NCBI GenBank assembly: GCA_027694045.1
Contig: JAQEWB010000001.1
Coordinates: forward strand, 124,001-188,000
Length of the DNA stretch: 64,000 nucleotides
DNA from: Bacillaceae bacterium OF18-1A
GTDB lineage: Bacteria; Bacillota; Bacilli; Bacillales; Bacillaceae_G
Direction: 5' to 3'
The notes under the pieces are model-generated. The model was given only the letters and a program-made list of their open reading frames with translations. It made no database searches and was not told the DNA's origin. This document shows, in pieces, positions 25,000 through 37,033 of the stretch; the stretch's first letter is position 1; every line of letters starts with the position of its first letter. The translations under genes were made by a program, and so were the position numbers.

Positions 25000-25269
25000 C
25001 CAGAATATCCTCCTCGGGAATATGTACAGCATATTAAGAAAGCAAACATTGGACTTAGTGAAGTCATGGGTCTTGCAGTTGTTACTCCGCGTTTGATTGA
25101 GGAGCTTCGTGATATTGAGCTGTATTTGTTAAATAAGGAGGCTAATGTTCTTGAAATTCATCAAAAATGGGCGGATGAATTAAAGGTCAAGGGTGGCCAT
25201 AAGGAAGAGAACATTCAAAGCTTTTTTCAAAAGGAAGTTGCCAAAAAATTTGAACGAGTATTATTATGA
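25000..25269 (+). pseudogene. galT fragment (galactose-1-phosphate uridylyltransferase, Firmicute type)
   Basis: An open frame with no start of its own reads SPEYPPREYVQHIKKANIGL then SEVMGLAVVTPRLIEELRDI and ends FFQKEVAKKFERVLL. This corresponds to the late part of the roughly 500-aa bacillar GalT, whose normal wording is [20 protein letters not shown]. About 400 N-terminal residues are gone (a stop lies just upstream at 24991) and the extreme C-terminus after ERVL is also missing. It cannot work as a uridylyltransferase. The identification is from memory of the family and is fairly firm because of the long IGLxEVMGLAV run. Confidence 0.7.
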
Positions 25270-25285
25270 TAATTTATCGTTTTTG

Positions 25286-25382
25286 GCAAGAAGACTCCAT
25301 CTGATTTGTGTTACGGGTGAAACCCAACAATTCAGGTAGAGATGAATTGTCATCAGAAGGTCGGCTGAACTCTTTTGTTTCG
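25286..25382 (+). repeat. 97-bp dispersed repeat, copy A
   Basis: 85 of 97 positions match copy B at 28291-28387 in the same orientation. It contains a hairpin: ACAATTCA (25327-25334) and TGAATTGT (25343-25350) around an 8-base loop. No open frame. It lies between the galT fragment and the TnpB element. Confidence 0.85.
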
Positions 25383-25607
25383 CTCGTAATAATTTTTGAG
25401 GGGCGAATGTTTGTTTTTTTTTTTTTTTGTCTTACGATATAATCTAGATAAGGAGGGAATAGATTGTAAGACAACGAAATTGGATCATCATCATTCGGTT
25501 ACTTGCGCCAAAAGGAATTACGATGAAGAATATGTTCTTGGTCCATTTTTTTTAATGTTAATTTGTCGAAAAATTTAATAATCCCCCTCAGAAAGGTGGT
25601 GAAAACA

Positions 25608-26963
25608 ATGGTTAGAAAGAAAGCGGTGAAAGTATTACGTAAACAAAAGAAAAGAGAAACCATACAACGATTCACGCAGAAACAAAATATCGGACGAGCT
25701 TGCCTCACAGCTAAAGAATTTCGTTTACTTCAGCGTATGTCACATAGTTCAAAAGCGTTGCGAAATGTTGGATTGTATACCATTAAACAAAGTTATTTGA
25801 ACGATAATAAAATGGCTACTGTAAAAGAAGTGGATACTGCCATGCAAGCTGATATGAACTACTGGGGCATACAATCAAACTCTGTTCAAGCGATTCGTAG
25901 GGCCTTATTTACAGAAGTGAAGAGCTTTTTTAAAGCGTTGGAACAGTGGAAGAAAAATCCTGAGACATTCACAGGTCGTCCGAAGTTTCCAAATTATTCT
26001 CGTTCCACTGACAAACGAATTATTGAAATCTATCAAGTGCCAAAAGTGGATGAGAAGGGGTATTGGATGATTCCGATGAATGTGGCATTCAGGAAAAAAT
26101 TTGGTTCTCTTAAAATACGTATGCCTAAAAATCTAAGAAATAAAAAAATCTCCTACATTGAGGTTGTACCGAAGCAAAAAGGTCGGTTCTTTGAGGTGCA
26201 TTACACATATGAGGTGCACGTTTCTCAAATGAAGAAACCATCCACGACTACGAATAACGCTTTGAGTTGCGATTTAGGTGTAGATAGATTAGTAAGTTGC
26301 GCAACCAATACAGGTGATGCATTTTTAATTGATGGAAAAAAATTAAAATCTATTAACCAATACTTCAATAAAATGATACGTAATCTCCAACTGGAAAATG
26401 TGGAAAATGGACTTTCTAAAAGAATTGTAACGAATCAAATGGCTGCACTTTGGCATAAACGAGAAAGGCAAATAAATGGTTACATTTCACAAACGGTAGG
26501 TCTGTTGTTCAAAAAAGCGAAAGAACTCGATATAGATACGATTGTTGTAGGGTATAACGCTGGTTGGAAACAAAAATCTGATATGGGAAAAAAGAATAAT
26601 CAAACATTTGTTCAAATTCCATTTCATAAACTGATGGCAGCGATTGAGAATAAATGTATAAAAGAAGGCATTCGATTTTTAAAACAAGAAGAAAGCTATA
26701 CTTCAAAAGCTAGTTTTCTGGATAAAGACCCGGTTCCAGTTTGGTCTAAGGATGATAAGACGCAGTATCGCTTTAGTGGAAAACGAATCACTCGTGGTCT
26801 GTACCAAAGTAAAGCAGGAACATGTATCCATGCTGATATGAATGGTGCGCTGAATACATTGCAAAAATCAAGAGTTGTAGCATTGGATGACAATCTCAAA
26901 GTGAAAACGCCGATTCTATTAGAAGTGCAAAAACGTAAGGCTGTTGCTTCGCGCATAGCTTAG
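25608..26963 (+). CDS. tnpB: TnpB RNA-guided endonuclease with rearranged active site
   Basis: 451 aa from ATG 25608 (MVRKKAVKVLRK, behind GAAAGGTGG). The RuvC residues seen are Asp222 (SCDLGVDRLVSC) and Asp410 (IHADMNGALNTL). The usual RuvC-II Glu (IEDL-type motif) is absent: the equivalent strand reads TIVVGYNAGWKQKSDMGK. Instead there is Glu361/362 in KQEESYTSKASFLD, and the CxxC zinc ribbon normally found there is missing. This matches a known TnpB branch with an alternative catalytic Glu. TnpB cuts DNA next to a target motif, using RNA from its own 3' end. The frame is intact, so activity is plausible. Confidence 0.88.
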   Translation: MVRKKAVKVLRKQKKRETIQRFTQKQNIGRACLTAKEFRLLQRMSHSSKALRNVGLYTIKQSYLNDNKMATVKEVDTAMQADMNYWGIQSNSVQAIRRALFTEVKSFFKALEQWKKNPETFTGRPKFPNYSRSTDKRIIEIYQVPKVDEKGYWMIPMNVAFRKKFGSLKIRMPKNLRNKKISYIEVVPKQKGRFFEVHYTYEVHVSQMKKPSTTTNNALSCDLGVDRLVSCATNTGDAFLIDGKKLKSINQYFNKMIRNLQLENVENGLSKRIVTNQMAALWHKRERQINGYISQTVGLLFKKAKELDIDTIVVGYNAGWKQKSDMGKKNNQTFVQIPFHKLMAAIENKCIKEGIRFLKQEESYTSKASFLDKDPVPVWSKDDKTQYRFSGKRITRGLYQSKAGTCIHADMNGALNTLQKSRVVALDDNLKVKTPILLEVQKRKAVASRIA

Positions 26964-27251
26964 TGGGTGCGTCAACCATCCATGTGTACGCGACTTGTCG
27001 GGGCTTGTAGCACACGCCGGATTCATCTGAGTGGTGGCTTCTTTCGCGAGGAAGAATTGCTCTTTTTCGAAAGGGTGGTGCAAGTGGGAAAACAATCGTT
27101 CGTTGCCAGTACCAACCAAAAACTTACTTGGGGTGTTACCATAGGGTGGCATGAATGCTAGAGCGTCAAACTGTCTAGCGATAGACGAAAAGACCTAGTG
27201 TTCTAACTCAAGCCCCCACTGAAACGTTTTATCTCAGTGGGGGTAGTTGAC
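26964..27251 (+). ncRNA. Probable omega RNA scaffold of the TnpB element
   Basis: About 290 bases between the tnpB stop and the element's right end hold no credible gene but several hairpins, ending in the CCCCCACTGA / TCAGTGGGGG stem and TAGTTGAC. In studied TnpB elements the omega RNA spans the end of tnpB and this right end, and the next 16-20 bases are the guide. Here the guide would be 27252 onward (GGTAACAATCGGAACAGTAG), which is gerB-derived. The 5' end of the RNA cannot be fixed and may lie inside tnpB. Confidence 0.65.
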
Positions 27252-27663
27252 GGTAACAATCGGAACAGTAGCGGTCATTTTGACATTCGGCTCGAATTTG
27301 TCATCAAGATTTTTGTATCCGATTTACAATTTAAGCCAGTACATTTCTGTCATGGAATTCATTCAAAATGTGGATATTTTAATCGTTATTATTTGGTTTT
27401 TTAGTATTTTCGTTAAACTAGCGTTATATATGTTTCTTGCATGTTATGGAACAGCAAAACTCTTTCACCTGAAAGATTGGCGAAAAGTAGCTTGGGTTCT
27501 TGCTCCTATTTCGTTTATTATCGCTGTTTCGGTTAAAAATATCCAGATATTTTCCCATTATTACTACATATTTTTCGTGATTCCAATTGCATTTCCTGTC
27601 TATGAACTAGGGATTCCCTTACTGTTATTGGTAGTTGGCAAAATTAGAAGGAAATCTTTATAA
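27247..27663 (+). pseudogene. 3' part of a GerAB-type spore germination permease gene
   Basis: About 138 aa remain of a protein that is normally about 365 aa. The wording FLYPIYNLSQYISVMEF, IIWFFSIFVKLALYMF, TAKLFHLKDWRKVAWVLAPI and PIAFPVYELGIPLLLLVVGK is that of the last five or so helices of the B-subunit (APC-fold) of germinant receptors. Coding similarity begins exactly at the right end of the TnpB element. The 5' part is not on the other side of the element, where a galT fragment is found, so insertion was accompanied or followed by deletion. No neighbouring gerA or gerC gene survives. Confidence 0.75.
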
Positions 27664-27700
27664 ATTTAATTGGATAATATGAATGATTTGATTAAAATCA

Positions 27701-27742
27701 AGAGAGAGAGCCAACTCACAAGCGTAGGTTCTTTCTCTTTTA
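27701..27742 (+). terminator. Likely terminator after the gerB remnant
   Basis: Imperfect stem AAGAGAGAGAGCC.. / ..GGTTCTTTCTCTTT with a loop of about 13 bases and a T-rich end. Confidence 0.5.
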
Positions 27743-27755
27743 TATTACGTAAAAA

Positions 27756-27785
27756 TTGACATTGAGTATCATTTTCATTTAATAT
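27756..27785 (+). promoter_or_regulatory. Promoter with Fur-box-like dyad before the 71-aa membrane gene
   Basis: TTGACA (27756-27761) and TAATAT (27780-27785) with an 18-bp spacer. The spacer contains TGAGTAT-C-ATTTTCA (27763-27777), which agrees with the 7-1-7 Fur consensus TGATAAT-N-ATTATCA at 11 of 14 positions. A separate palindrome CAGTGA-ACGA-TCACTG lies at 27839-27854. Regulation by iron is only a suggestion. Confidence 0.4.
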
Positions 27786-27892
27786 GAGAGCGTCCCAATT
27801 TAATTGGATATTATGCTTTTGTTAATATAATAGATTCTCAGTGAACGATCACTGGATTTTTAGTATTTTAAGTTGGAAGGGGAAAAATAAAA

Positions 27893-28108
27893 ATGAACTG
27901 GAAAAAAGGCGGATTATGGATTGCTATTTTTTTCATTGTAAAAGGTACGATTTCTACACTTTTAATCGTTACGGGTGCTAAATACTTTGATTTATCTTAT
28001 ATGCAAATTTTAATACTAATACTGATATTGTTGCTGATTTCTCTAGCAGGTCGTAAATTCCTTAGTAGACATAAACAAACCAAAAAACAAAAAGAGATAA
28101 ATATATAA
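27893..28108 (+). CDS. Small membrane protein (71 aa)
   Basis: Two hydrophobic helices (about residues 8-30 and 36-54) and a lysine-rich tail (RHKQTKKQKEINI). ATG 27893 follows GGAAGGGG. No named family comes to mind; two-helix proteins of this size are common in the B. cereus group. Own promoter and a strong terminator, so it is an independent unit. Confidence 0.65.
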   Translation: MNWKKGGLWIAIFFIVKGTISTLLIVTGAKYFDLSYMQILILILILLLISLAGRKFLSRHKQTKKQKEINI

Positions 28109-28147
28109 TAAAACCCCAGAGATCTTTGGATTTCTGGGGTTTTATTT
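28109..28147 (+). terminator. Terminator after the 71-aa gene
   Basis: AAAACCCCAGA / TCTGGGGTTTT stem with T-rich tail. Confidence 0.88.
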
Positions 28148-28290
28148 TGCCCGTTTTTCGATTGAACGAATTGGTAGTTTAGTAGTAGAAGAAGTACTCT
28201 AGAAAGTTACATGTTTCAGCATAGAAAAGAACTTAAATGAATGAAGAACGGTAATTTTTTTCTCTTTAGAAAATAAATTTATTCCTTTCA

Positions 28291-28387
28291 GCAAGAAGAC
28301 TTCATCTGACTTATGTTACGGGTGAAGCCCAACAATTCAAGTGGAGATGAATTGCCTGCAGAAGGTAGGCTGAACTTTCTTGTTTCG
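28291..28387 (+). repeat. 97-bp dispersed repeat, copy B
   Basis: Second copy of the element at 25286-25382, same orientation, 12 mismatches in 97 positions and no gaps. The central hairpin is kept (CAATTCA / TGAATTG), which suggests the RNA or DNA structure matters. The two copies bracket the TnpB element, the gerB remnant and the 71-aa gene. Confidence 0.85.
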
Positions 28388-30481
<2,094 letters not shown>

Positions 30482-30588
30482 ATAGGATTTTAGAACATTG
30501 AAATCTATAAATGGCTTGAAGGATTTCTTTGTTTCCCTATCATACTGTCTGTACAGTCTTTTATAAAACCTTTTGGATTTAAATGAGA

Positions 30589-30700
30589 TTTATCCCGCTA
30601 TTCGCCGGGCAGTAAGACCCCCACCTCAAAATTCAGCGAGAGCAAAGAAGTTAGGTGGGGGATCCACTGCCCGTAAAAGCCGGATTAAAGTTTCACTTTA
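30589..30700 (-). repeat. bcr1-like repeat, copy 1 (reverse)
   Basis: Starts TTATCCCGCTATTCGCCGGG, contains the stem ACCCCCACCT / AGGTGGGGG and ends AAAGTTTCACTTTA. Compared with the copy at 48255 it lacks about 25 bases near the 3' end (after AAAGCCGG). The match to bcr1 of the B. cereus group is from memory. Confidence 0.75.
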
Positions 30701-30710
30701 TTTTAAAGTG

Positions 30711-30741
30711 AGCCTCTGCATATTGTGTAGAGGCTTTTTTA
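30711..30741 (+). terminator. Terminator between the collagen-like gene and rph
   Basis: GCCTCT-GCATATTGTGT-AGAGGC followed by TTTTTT. Confidence 0.85.
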
Positions 30742-30916
30742 GTTATCTTTTACATAGAAATGGTTAAGTATGAGGATATTTATTGTGGTAGGATTCGTTG
30801 TTTTTCATCTCTTCCTAACTTAATTATACCATTAAAATAACGTTCGAAATAGACTGTTTATTCTCATTTAGGATTGCTACAATCAGTAACACATGAATAG
30901 TAAGGAGAGATGGTAA

Positions 30917-33517
<2,601 letters not shown>

Positions 33518-33520
33518 TGA

Positions 33521-33563
33521 AATAAAAGATCATCCGCTATTTATAGGTGGATGATCTTTTATT
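33521..33563. terminator. Bidirectional terminator between rph and the tetR gene
   Basis: AATAAAAGATCATCC-GC / G-TGGATGATCTTTTATT stem between convergent genes. Confidence 0.9.
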
Positions 33564-33574
33564 ATATAGCGAAC

Positions 33575-34192
33575 TTATTTCTTTAAACCAGCTGCATAGA
33601 AAGGTCCATGAATTGCAATTGTTGATAAAATATGAGCGATTTCCTCGGGTGTTTCTTTTTGCCCATTATTTAACCATTGCTGAATGACACCTATATGAGC
33701 AGATGCCATATAAGAGGCTAAATACTGAGAAGGAACAAGTAAATTGTCCTTATTAACGAGACCTTCATTCGTATCTTCAAATAGCGTTTTCCACATGAAG
33801 TCTTTCAGTTTTGTTTGGAACGATAAATCTCCTTTTGGGCTTAGTACAGCTTTCATAAACTCACTATTTTCATTTAGAAATTCAAGAATAGAAGTGATGA
33901 GCGTAAACGGTGCTGTTGGAGAAGGGTTCGATCCAAGGTCAGCAATAACTTCTGGAAATCTTTGTTTTGCAATGTTAGACATCTCGTACATAATTTCTTC
34001 TTGGCATTTTGTCATTAGATCAAATTTATCTTGATAATGTGTATAGAACGTACCACGATTAATGTTTGCTTTCGTTGTAATATCTTTTACTGTTACGGAT
34101 TCAAATCCTTTTTCTTCAATTAATTCCACTAATGCATTTCGTATAGCAGTTTTCGTGCGAATAACGCGTAAATCTAAATTACTATCGCGCAA
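33575..34192 (-). CDS. TetR/AcrR family repressor
   Basis: 205 aa from a TTG start (34192), because AAGGAGG lies at the codons just upstream; in-frame ATGs at 34222 and 34210 lie before or in that ribosome site. The N-terminal HTH is TVKDITTKANINRGTFYTHYQDKFDLM (about residues 33-60 in pieces), and the C-terminal domain is of the TetR_C type found with YhgE-like neighbours. It is divergent from the ABC-2 permease gene, with a palindrome between them at 34307, so it most likely represses that gene and perhaps itself. The ligand is unknown. Confidence 0.88.
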   Translation of the reverse strand: MRDSNLDLRVIRTKTAIRNALVELIEEKGFESVTVKDITTKANINRGTFYTHYQDKFDLMTKCQEEIMYEMSNIAKQRFPEVIADLGSNPSPTAPFTLITSILEFLNENSEFMKAVLSPKGDLSFQTKLKDFMWKTLFEDTNEGLVNKDNLLVPSQYLASYMASAHIGVIQQWLNNGQKETPEEIAHILSTIAIHGPFYAAGLKK

Positions 34193-34269
34193 AGTATGTC
34201 CCTCCTTCATTTTCTTCAACACATTTAGAAAATATGTCTTATAACCGACACATTCACGATTTTTGATTA

Positions 34270-34332
34270 TTGAATAAGACTGACTCCAAACATATAATTC
34301 AAAATATAAATAAACAACACGTTGTTCATTTA
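34270..34332 (+). promoter_or_regulatory. Promoter and TetR operator of the ABC-2 permease gene
   Basis: TTGAAT (34270-34275) and TATAAT (34293-34298), 17-bp spacer. Just downstream is a 26-bp near-perfect palindrome: TAAATAAACAAC (34307-34318), AC, GTTGTTCATTTA (34321-34332), with 11 of 12 pairs matching. A repressor there would cover the transcription start. Confidence 0.8.
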
Positions 34333-34364
34333 TTGTAACGAAAATTAAAGGAGGAGAAAAGAAA

Positions 34365-35546
34365 ATGTTTAAAAATAAACTGTTATTTTTATCACCAGTT
34401 ATTGCACTACTTGTTGTTTTTATTTTTTCATTAACATTATTTCCAACTGTTCAACCTCAGCCAAAAAACTTACCGATTGCAATTGTAAATGAAGATCAAG
34501 GGGTAGAAATTCCGAATCAAGGGAAAATGAACATGGGGCAAACAGTTGTTGATAAGATGAAAGAACTATCAAAATCGGATGAAGAACCTGCGGTGAAGTG
34601 GGTAGAAGTAAAAAGTAAAGAAGATGTTCAAAAAGGTTTAAACAATCAAGAGTATTATGCAGCATTAGTTATCCCGAAAGAATTTAGCGTAAAACAAGCA
34701 TCATTACGAACACCACAGCCAACTTCGCCAGAGGTAGAAATATTCATCAATCAAGGAATGAATACAGCGGCATCAACTATGGCAGGGCAAATGTTACAGG
34801 CGATCGTTGATAATATGAACAATACTGTTCGTACACAAATATTAGATGGATTGAAAGAAAAAGGAGCTACGTTAACAGCAGATCAAGCTTCAAGTTTAGT
34901 AACACCTATCGCTAAGAAAGTGACAAATGTAAATGAAATTGGTAAAAATAGCGCGAACGGTAACTCGCCAATTTCTTTATTCCAACCGTTATGGATTGCA
35001 AGCTTAGCAAGCGCAGCAATTATTTTTATTGCGATTCGTAAAATGCCAGTAAGTTCACGAAAAGAAAACTTCGTATTGAAAGTAAAACAAATTATAACAG
35101 GAGCTGTGGCAGCACTTGTAATTGGATTTGGTCTTACATGGATCGCAGATAGCATGGTAGGATTGAACATCTCAAATTTCATGGATACAGCGTTGTTCTT
35201 ATCTATTACTTCTTTTAGTTTCTTCTTAATGATATCGGTTGTACTGTCATTAGTTGGATTAAAAGGGATTGGATTATTCGCTTTATTACTGTTCTTCGGA
35301 GCGCCGTTATTAGCGCTAGCACCTGAAATGTTATCTCCATTTTATCAAGAATGGGTTTACTCATGGTTACCAATGAAATTCATGGTTGAGGGACTTAGAG
35401 AAATCTTCTTCTTCGGAAAAGGATTAAGCTGGAGTACACCAGTCACTGTTCTTGTTTGGATAGGTGTCGTAAGTATGGTTATTATATTAGCAACTGCTTT
35501 AAAACATAGTGTAGTAAAAGGACATAAAACCGAATTACATGGGTGA
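34365..35546 (+). CDS. ABC-2 type membrane protein (YhgE/Pip N-terminal family)
   Basis: 393 aa. One N-terminal helix (LLFLSPVIALLVVFIFSLTL), a soluble domain of about 180 residues starting QPKNLPIAIVNEDQGVEI (the YhgE/Pip and ABC-2 hallmark), then five C-terminal helices. Members with this plan are export permeases or phage-receptor-like proteins. No ATPase gene adjoins it, so a partner may be elsewhere or the protein may work alone. Controlled by the divergent TetR gene. The ribosome site AAAGGAGGAG is very strong. Confidence 0.82.
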   Translation: MFKNKLLFLSPVIALLVVFIFSLTLFPTVQPQPKNLPIAIVNEDQGVEIPNQGKMNMGQTVVDKMKELSKSDEEPAVKWVEVKSKEDVQKGLNNQEYYAALVIPKEFSVKQASLRTPQPTSPEVEIFINQGMNTAASTMAGQMLQAIVDNMNNTVRTQILDGLKEKGATLTADQASSLVTPIAKKVTNVNEIGKNSANGNSPISLFQPLWIASLASAAIIFIAIRKMPVSSRKENFVLKVKQIITGAVAALVIGFGLTWIADSMVGLNISNFMDTALFLSITSFSFFLMISVVLSLVGLKGIGLFALLLFFGAPLLALAPEMLSPFYQEWVYSWLPMKFMVEGLREIFFFGKGLSWSTPVTVLVWIGVVSMVIILATALKHSVVKGHKTELHG

Positions 35547-35550
35547 AAAT

Positions 35551-35587
35551 AAAAGCCGTTTCACAAGTATGAAGTGAAACGGCTTTT
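35551..35587. terminator. Bidirectional terminator between permease and acetyltransferase genes
   Basis: AAAAGCCGTTTCAC / GTGAAACGGCTTTT, 14-bp perfect stem. Confidence 0.92.
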
Positions 35588-35614
35588 GTGGTTTTGTTCA
35601 ATAAATTACGTACT

Positions 35615-36121
35615 TTAAAGATCGCGTACGTTCCAAACAATCTCACCGCGCTCGTCATCCCATGTACTGTGATGACGCCTAAAACCTATCTTTTCTAACA
35701 CTCGGAGAGACGCAATATTCCAAGCACCTACAGTTGACCAAAGTCTATGGCGCCCAGTAGCAATCGCAGCATCTAGCACAGCGGATGCTGCTTCAGTCGC
35801 ATAACCTTTACCATGAACGTTGCGGAACAACTCGTATGCAATCTCCGGCTCTTCAAGTGTGGAACGACCGATAATTAAGCCGCAGTATCCGATAAGGTCA
35901 CCTTCGTCTCGTCTTCGAATAGTGAGAAGAGAAATACCATTTTCGACTGCTTTCTTGCGCATTTCGATCAGTCGGCTATGAACAGCGTCAAGGGTTGGCA
36001 TGTCTCCACCACGTTCACCAACTAATTTCCTCATCCAGACTGAATCGGATTCCTCCCACATATTCAAGTCAAGCCGTTCAGTTTTCAGCTGGAACTCCAT
36101 CGTTTTAAATGAAACCGTCAT
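35615..36121 (-). CDS. GNAT acetyltransferase (RimJ/RimL-like)
   Basis: 168 aa. Shows LKTERLDLNMWEESD at the start, the acetyl-CoA loop NVHGKGYATEAASAVLDAA and the closing NIASLRVLEKIGFRRH, the layout of the Acetyltransf_3 (RimJ/RimL) group. These modify protein N-termini, ribosomal proteins or small molecules; the substrate is unknown. Base composition is visibly richer in G+C than its neighbours, which might reflect acquisition. Minus-strand AGGAGG precedes the ATG. Confidence 0.85.
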   Translation of the reverse strand: MTVSFKTMEFQLKTERLDLNMWEESDSVWMRKLVGERGGDMPTLDAVHSRLIEMRKKAVENGISLLTIRRRDEGDLIGYCGLIIGRSTLEEPEIAYELFRNVHGKGYATEAASAVLDAAIATGRHRLWSTVGAWNIASLRVLEKIGFRRHHSTWDDERGEIVWNVRDL

Positions 36122-36235
36122 AACGGAACCTCCTAGTTATATCACTGCACACATTACCATATTAGGTTAGCAATCTAGTTGATTTGCGAGTTTATGGAAG
36201 CAGTATATAAAAAAATAGTATTATTTTATACATAA

Positions 36236-36394
36236 GCAATTCTTCTGCAAAATAGACTCTTTCATCAAAGGTTATTTTACGCGAAAGATCAAAAAGCGAT
36301 TGAATCGATGTATGAAAATGTATTGAATCAAGGTTTTTGCGTAGAGTACGTTACAGACGAAAATGACGATAGAACGCGTTTGTCAGTATGGTAG
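36236..36394 (+). pseudogene. Short coding remnant of an unidentified gene
   Basis: A stop-free stretch ending in TAG reads FHQRLFYAKDQKAIESMYEN then VLNQGFCVEYVTDENDDRTR and LSVW. It looks like true protein sequence but has no start with ribosome site, and it stops 22 bases before the start of the next acetyltransferase gene. Probably the 3' end of a lost gene. I cannot name the family. Confidence 0.4.
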
Positions 36395-36416
36395 CGTAGG
36401 GAAGGGGAATGACAAT

Positions 36417-36932
36417 ATGGAGAAAAATACATGTAAAGGATACATAATCCGAATGGCTACTGAAAAGGAAAGTGATAGCATTATCACCTTATTAAAAGAA
36501 GTGGCACAGTGGTTACAAAAGAAAGAAGTAAATCAATGGCAGTATCTTCTAGGAGAAGAAGCTACTGATGAAATACTAGAAGGTATAAGAGAGAAATATA
36601 CATATGTTGTGATGAAAGAAGATGAAATGGTCGGTACGGTTACAGTATCTTCAAAACAAAATGAATGGGATAAACGTATTTTTGGTAAAGAAGAAGTTTC
36701 TAATTCATTATATATTCATAGATTTGCGGTGAAGCGGGAGTATAAGGGAAACGGAATAGGAGAGTGGATTTTACGCTGGATAGAAGAGAATGTACAAAGA
36801 GATAAAGAGTATTTGAAGTTAGATTGTGTCCAGCATAATCGTACGCTAAATGACTTTTATAAGAAAAGTGGTTTTGAGTATGTTGGTAGTACGGATGGGG
36901 CTAGTAAGTTTCAAAAGAAAAGAGAAAATTAA
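36417..36932 (+). CDS. GNAT family N-acetyltransferase
   Basis: 171 aa. The acetyl-CoA loop is FAVKREYKGNGIGEWILRW, with the last helix LNDFYKKSGFEYVG. ATG 36417 (MEKNTCKGYIIRMATEKESD) follows GGGAAGGGGA; the longer frame from 36363 overlaps the coding remnant upstream and lacks a ribosome site. Substrate unknown. Confidence 0.85.
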   Translation: MEKNTCKGYIIRMATEKESDSIITLLKEVAQWLQKKEVNQWQYLLGEEATDEILEGIREKYTYVVMKEDEMVGTVTVSSKQNEWDKRIFGKEEVSNSLYIHRFAVKREYKGNGIGEWILRWIEENVQRDKEYLKLDCVQHNRTLNDFYKKSGFEYVGSTDGASKFQKKREN

Positions 36933-36948
36933 AAAGGTATATTAGTGC

Positions 36949-36989
36949 AAAAAAAGATACCAAACTGAAATAGTTCGGTATCTTTTTTT
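36949..36989 (+). terminator. Terminator after the acetyltransferase gene
   Basis: AAAAAAAGATACC / GGTATCTTTTTTT stem with a 15-base loop. Confidence 0.85.
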
Positions 36990-37033
36990 GTATTAAAACA
37001 GCAATATATGCTGTTTTAAATTGTAAGATGCTT

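Larger units (their letters stand above)
25429..27251 (+). mobile_element. Lone-TnpB element (IS1341-type of the IS200/IS605 family)
   Basis: The element contains tnpB and a long 3' non-coding region but no Y1 transposase gene tnpA, so it could move only with help. The right end is fairly clear: a hairpin CCCCCACTGA / TCAGTGGGGG (27213-27243) followed by TAGTTGAC, after which gerB-like coding sequence begins. The left end is a guess, placed at the inverted pair GTCTTAC (25429) / GTAAGAC (25466) just after a run of 15 T. Confidence 0.7.

Noticed and set aside
26967..27161. Small open frame after tnpB.
   Set aside because: It lies in the structured 3' region of the element, has no ribosome site, and is better explained as part of the omega RNA.
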